A model generated the notes under the pieces. It was not told the origin of the DNA. It made no database searches and was given only the letters and a program-made list of their open reading frames with translations. A stretch of 64,000 nucleotides of DNA from an uncultured Roseburia sp. Lineage in GTDB: Bacteria > Bacillota > Clostridia > Lachnospirales > Lachnospiraceae. Below, piece after piece: positions 62,463-64,000 of this stretch (its first letter is position 1; each line of letters begins with the position of its first letter). The DNA is taken from assembly GCA_900756925.1 (NCBI GenBank), contig CAAELX010000034.1, positions 1 through 64,000 on the forward strand, written 5' to 3'. The position numbers were made by a program, and so were the translations under genes.

Positions 62463-63743
62463 ATGGGAATTATAAGAGCAGCAGCACAGGCAATGGGGGG
62501 ATCTTTGGCAGACCAGTGGTTAGAGGTCTATGAGCCGGACGATATGGGGGACAAAACCGTCTTTACAAGCGGCGTTCTGATCCGGAAGGGGCAGAACAGA
62601 AAAGGAACGGAGAATACCGTTTCCAATGGTTCCATCATCCATGTATACGATAATCAGTTCATGATGTTAGTGGACGGCGGCAAGGTTGTGGACTACACAG
62701 CGGAGCCCGGATATTACAAGGTAGACAATTCCTCCCTTCCATCTCTGTTCAACGGACAGTTCAAGGACAGTTTAAATGAGACATTCTCCCGAATTAAGTA
62801 CGGTGGACAGACACCGACGATGCAGAAGGTGTTCTACATCAACTTGCAGGAGATCAAAGGCATCAAGTTCGGAACGAGAAACCCGATCAACTATTTCGAT
62901 AATTTTTATAATGCAGAGCTGTTTTTAAGAGCACATGGAACTTATTCTATTAAGATTACGAACCCGCTTCAGTTCTATGCGGAAGTGGTCCCGAGAAATA
63001 AAGAACATGTGGAGATCGATGAGATTAATGAGCAGTATCTGTCTGAATTCTTAGAGGCATTACAGTCCTCCATCAACCAGATGTCAGCGGATGGAACGAG
63101 AATCTCCTATGTCTCTTCCAAGGCAAGGGAACTTGGAAAATACATGTCTACTACATTGGACGAAGAATGGAACCAGACAAGAGGTATGGAGATCCAGGCA
63201 GTCGGAATCGCAAGTGTTTCTTATGATGAGCAGTCCCAGAAGCTGATCAATATGAGAAACGAGGGTGCAATGCTTGGTGGAGATGCCAGTGTGTTAAGAG
63301 GTATGGCAGTCAAAAATCTCACGGAAGGTGTCCGGGACGCTGGATCGAATGCAGGCGGAGCGATGGCAGGCTTCATGGGCGTCGGTATGGGCATGCAGCA
63401 GTTCAATACTTCCATGGAAGGGCTTAACCAGATGACTGCAGGCATGGCGGGTACAGCGCAGGCAGCGCCGCAGCAGACAGCAGCACAGCCACAGCAGTCT
63501 GTACCTGCAGGAAATCAGTGGACATGTGAATGTGGAACCGTAAATACCGGGAAGTTCTGCAGTGAATGTGGCAAGCCGGCACCGGCGCCGGTCAGAAGCT
63601 GGACGTGTGAATGCGGTACGGTCAACACCGGAAAGTTCTGCAGCGAGTGCGGCAAACCGGCACCGGTGGCAGAATGGACATGTGAATGTGGAACCGTCAA
63701 CAAAGGAAAATTCTGCAGTAACTGTGGAAAGGCAAGGAGTTAA
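62463..63743 (+). CDS. SPFH-domain protein with three C-terminal zinc ribbons (YdjI-like)
   Basis: A 426-residue membrane-scaffold-type protein. Residues about 30-260 form an SPFH/band-7-like region (VFYINLQEIKGIKFGTRNPI, YAEVVPRNKEHVEIDEINEQ), then a Gly/Met-rich helix-breaking stretch and an Ala/Gln/Pro linker. The C-terminus has three near-identical zinc ribbons of about 25 residues, each WTCECGTVN..GKFC..CGK. Bacillus YdjI is an SPFH protein acting with YdjG, YdjH and PspA; it lacks this triple repeat as far as I recall. GAGGAAAG precedes the ATG. Confidence 0.88.
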   Translation: MGIIRAAAQAMGGSLADQWLEVYEPDDMGDKTVFTSGVLIRKGQNRKGTENTVSNGSIIHVYDNQFMMLVDGGKVVDYTAEPGYYKVDNSSLPSLFNGQFKDSLNETFSRIKYGGQTPTMQKVFYINLQEIKGIKFGTRNPINYFDNFYNAELFLRAHGTYSIKITNPLQFYAEVVPRNKEHVEIDEINEQYLSEFLEALQSSINQMSADGTRISYVSSKARELGKYMSTTLDEEWNQTRGMEIQAVGIASVSYDEQSQKLINMRNEGAMLGGDASVLRGMAVKNLTEGVRDAGSNAGGAMAGFMGVGMGMQQFNTSMEGLNQMTAGMAGTAQAAPQQTAAQPQQSVPAGNQWTCECGTVNTGKFCSECGKPAPAPVRSWTCECGTVNTGKFCSECGKPAPVAEWTCECGTVNKGKFCSNCGKARS

Positions 63744-63745
63744 GT

Positions 63746-64000
63746 ATGGCAGTTATCAGTTTTAAATGTCCGAACTGTGACGGCGAACTGATCTTTGACC
63801 CGGAGCAGCAGAACTATAAATGCGAATACTGTGCTTCGAAGTTCACGCAGGAAGAGTTAGACGAGATACAGAAGAAGCAGATGCAGGCGTCTATGGAAGC
63901 TTTGAATGAAGCGTACACGGAGGATGCAGAAAGCACGGAAGCAGGAAAGCTGGATCATGCAGAAGAAGACGGTAATCAGGCGGATGATACAGCAGAGCAA
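63746..64000 (+). CDS. Zinc-ribbon (TFIIB-type) protein, 5' part (YdjG-like), cut by window end
   Basis: Eighty-five codons are visible, beginning MAVISFKCPNCDGELIFDPE with a second pair in YKCEYCASKF, a TFIIB-type zinc ribbon (residues 8-32), followed by a Gln/Glu-rich acidic stretch with no stop before the window end. AAGGAGTTAAGT precedes the ATG. The position after an SPFH protein fits YdjG, a larger membrane protein in Bacillus; the missing part would decide. Confidence 0.75.
   Translation, partial: MAVISFKCPNCDGELIFDPEQQNYKCEYCASKFTQEELDEIQKKQMQASMEALNEAYTEDAESTEAGKLDHAEEDGNQADDTAEQ

Overview
The window looks like a chromosomal segment of a gut Lachnospiraceae bacterium (Firmicutes, Clostridia; a Roseburia/Agathobacter-like genome is my best guess, not proven). 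Reasons: moderate GC; Gram-positive AGGAGG ribosome sites and TTGACA-N17-TATAAT promoters; small families typical of this group (DUF4250 and DUF6472-like proteins); two type III glutamine synthetases; and a low-GC Gram-positive gene order (hprK, murB, rapZ, whiA, crh). I see no phage, insertion sequence, integrase or CRISPR array.

Layout. 1-5.0 kb: two copies of an unusual structured repeat, a GH51 arabinofuranosidase, a MATE exporter, an XRE regulator and an SDR reductase with a third repeat copy in its leader. 5.1-13.9 kb: tRNA-Pro, bioY, hemC, pyrF, TraX-like and LCP proteins, EamA exporter, corA and azlCD. 14-18.4 kb: NUDIX, GNAT, a rhodanese/PP-loop fusion, a patB/malY remnant and cysK with a long leader holding a possible 29-codon peptide. 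18.6-25.3 kb: a glpAB-like FAD dehydrogenase operon with DUF1667, a YgjP-type metallopeptidase, small proteins and pyrG. 25.6-36.5 kb: ftsH-uvrC, then hprK (leader holds repeat copy 4), M18 aminopeptidase, murB, rapZ, whiA, a Crh-like HPr with Glu in place of the catalytic His, and a lipid kinase. 36.6-44.3 kb: fba and a nitrogen-assimilation block (two tandem glnN-type synthetases, a PII protein, an ammonium transporter) rich in hairpins. 44.6-54.4 kb: class A PBP, YigZ, tRNA-Gln, acyl-ACP thioesterase, CvfB, ridA, an SH3/NlpC-P60 hydrolase, a DnaA-box-rich intergenic region, a WecG/TagA glycosyltransferase and a YitT protein. 54.6-64 kb: CdaR-type regulator, ftsE, ftsX, an EnvC-like M23 activator, ctpA, vanZ-like, prfB with its +1 frameshift, and a trio resembling Bacillus ydjH-ydjI-ydjG, the last cut by the window end.

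The strongest candidate for something undescribed is a family of four roughly 205-236 nt elements (1-231 truncated, 349-584, 4784-4988 on the minus strand, 29737-29971). Each has short ends GCGAAAC/GTTTCGC, 17-19 nt spacers, and a 33-34 bp stem whose sequence differs completely between copies yet is self-complementary within each copy, enclosing conserved internal motifs and a second variable stem. Copies 2-4 lie sense-oriented directly before a gene, and copies 3 and 4 start about 20 nt after a promoter. This is what a structured 5' leader RNA family would look like. Other non-coding signals: a hairpin element that carries the Shine-Dalgarno of three unrelated genes (crh-like, amt, yigZ), a 280 bp fold-back after ridA, a 145 bp fold-back before pyrG, and the DnaA-box cluster at 52.4-52.6 kb.

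Functional themes: cell-wall synthesis and division (LCP, murB, PBP, ftsEX, EnvC-like, ctpA, NlpC/P60), carbon catabolite control (hprK plus crh-like), nitrogen assimilation (glnN x2, PII, Amt) and nucleotide synthesis (pyrF, pyrG). Several gene starts were moved from the longest reading frame to an internal ATG with a good ribosome site; each case is explained in its entry.
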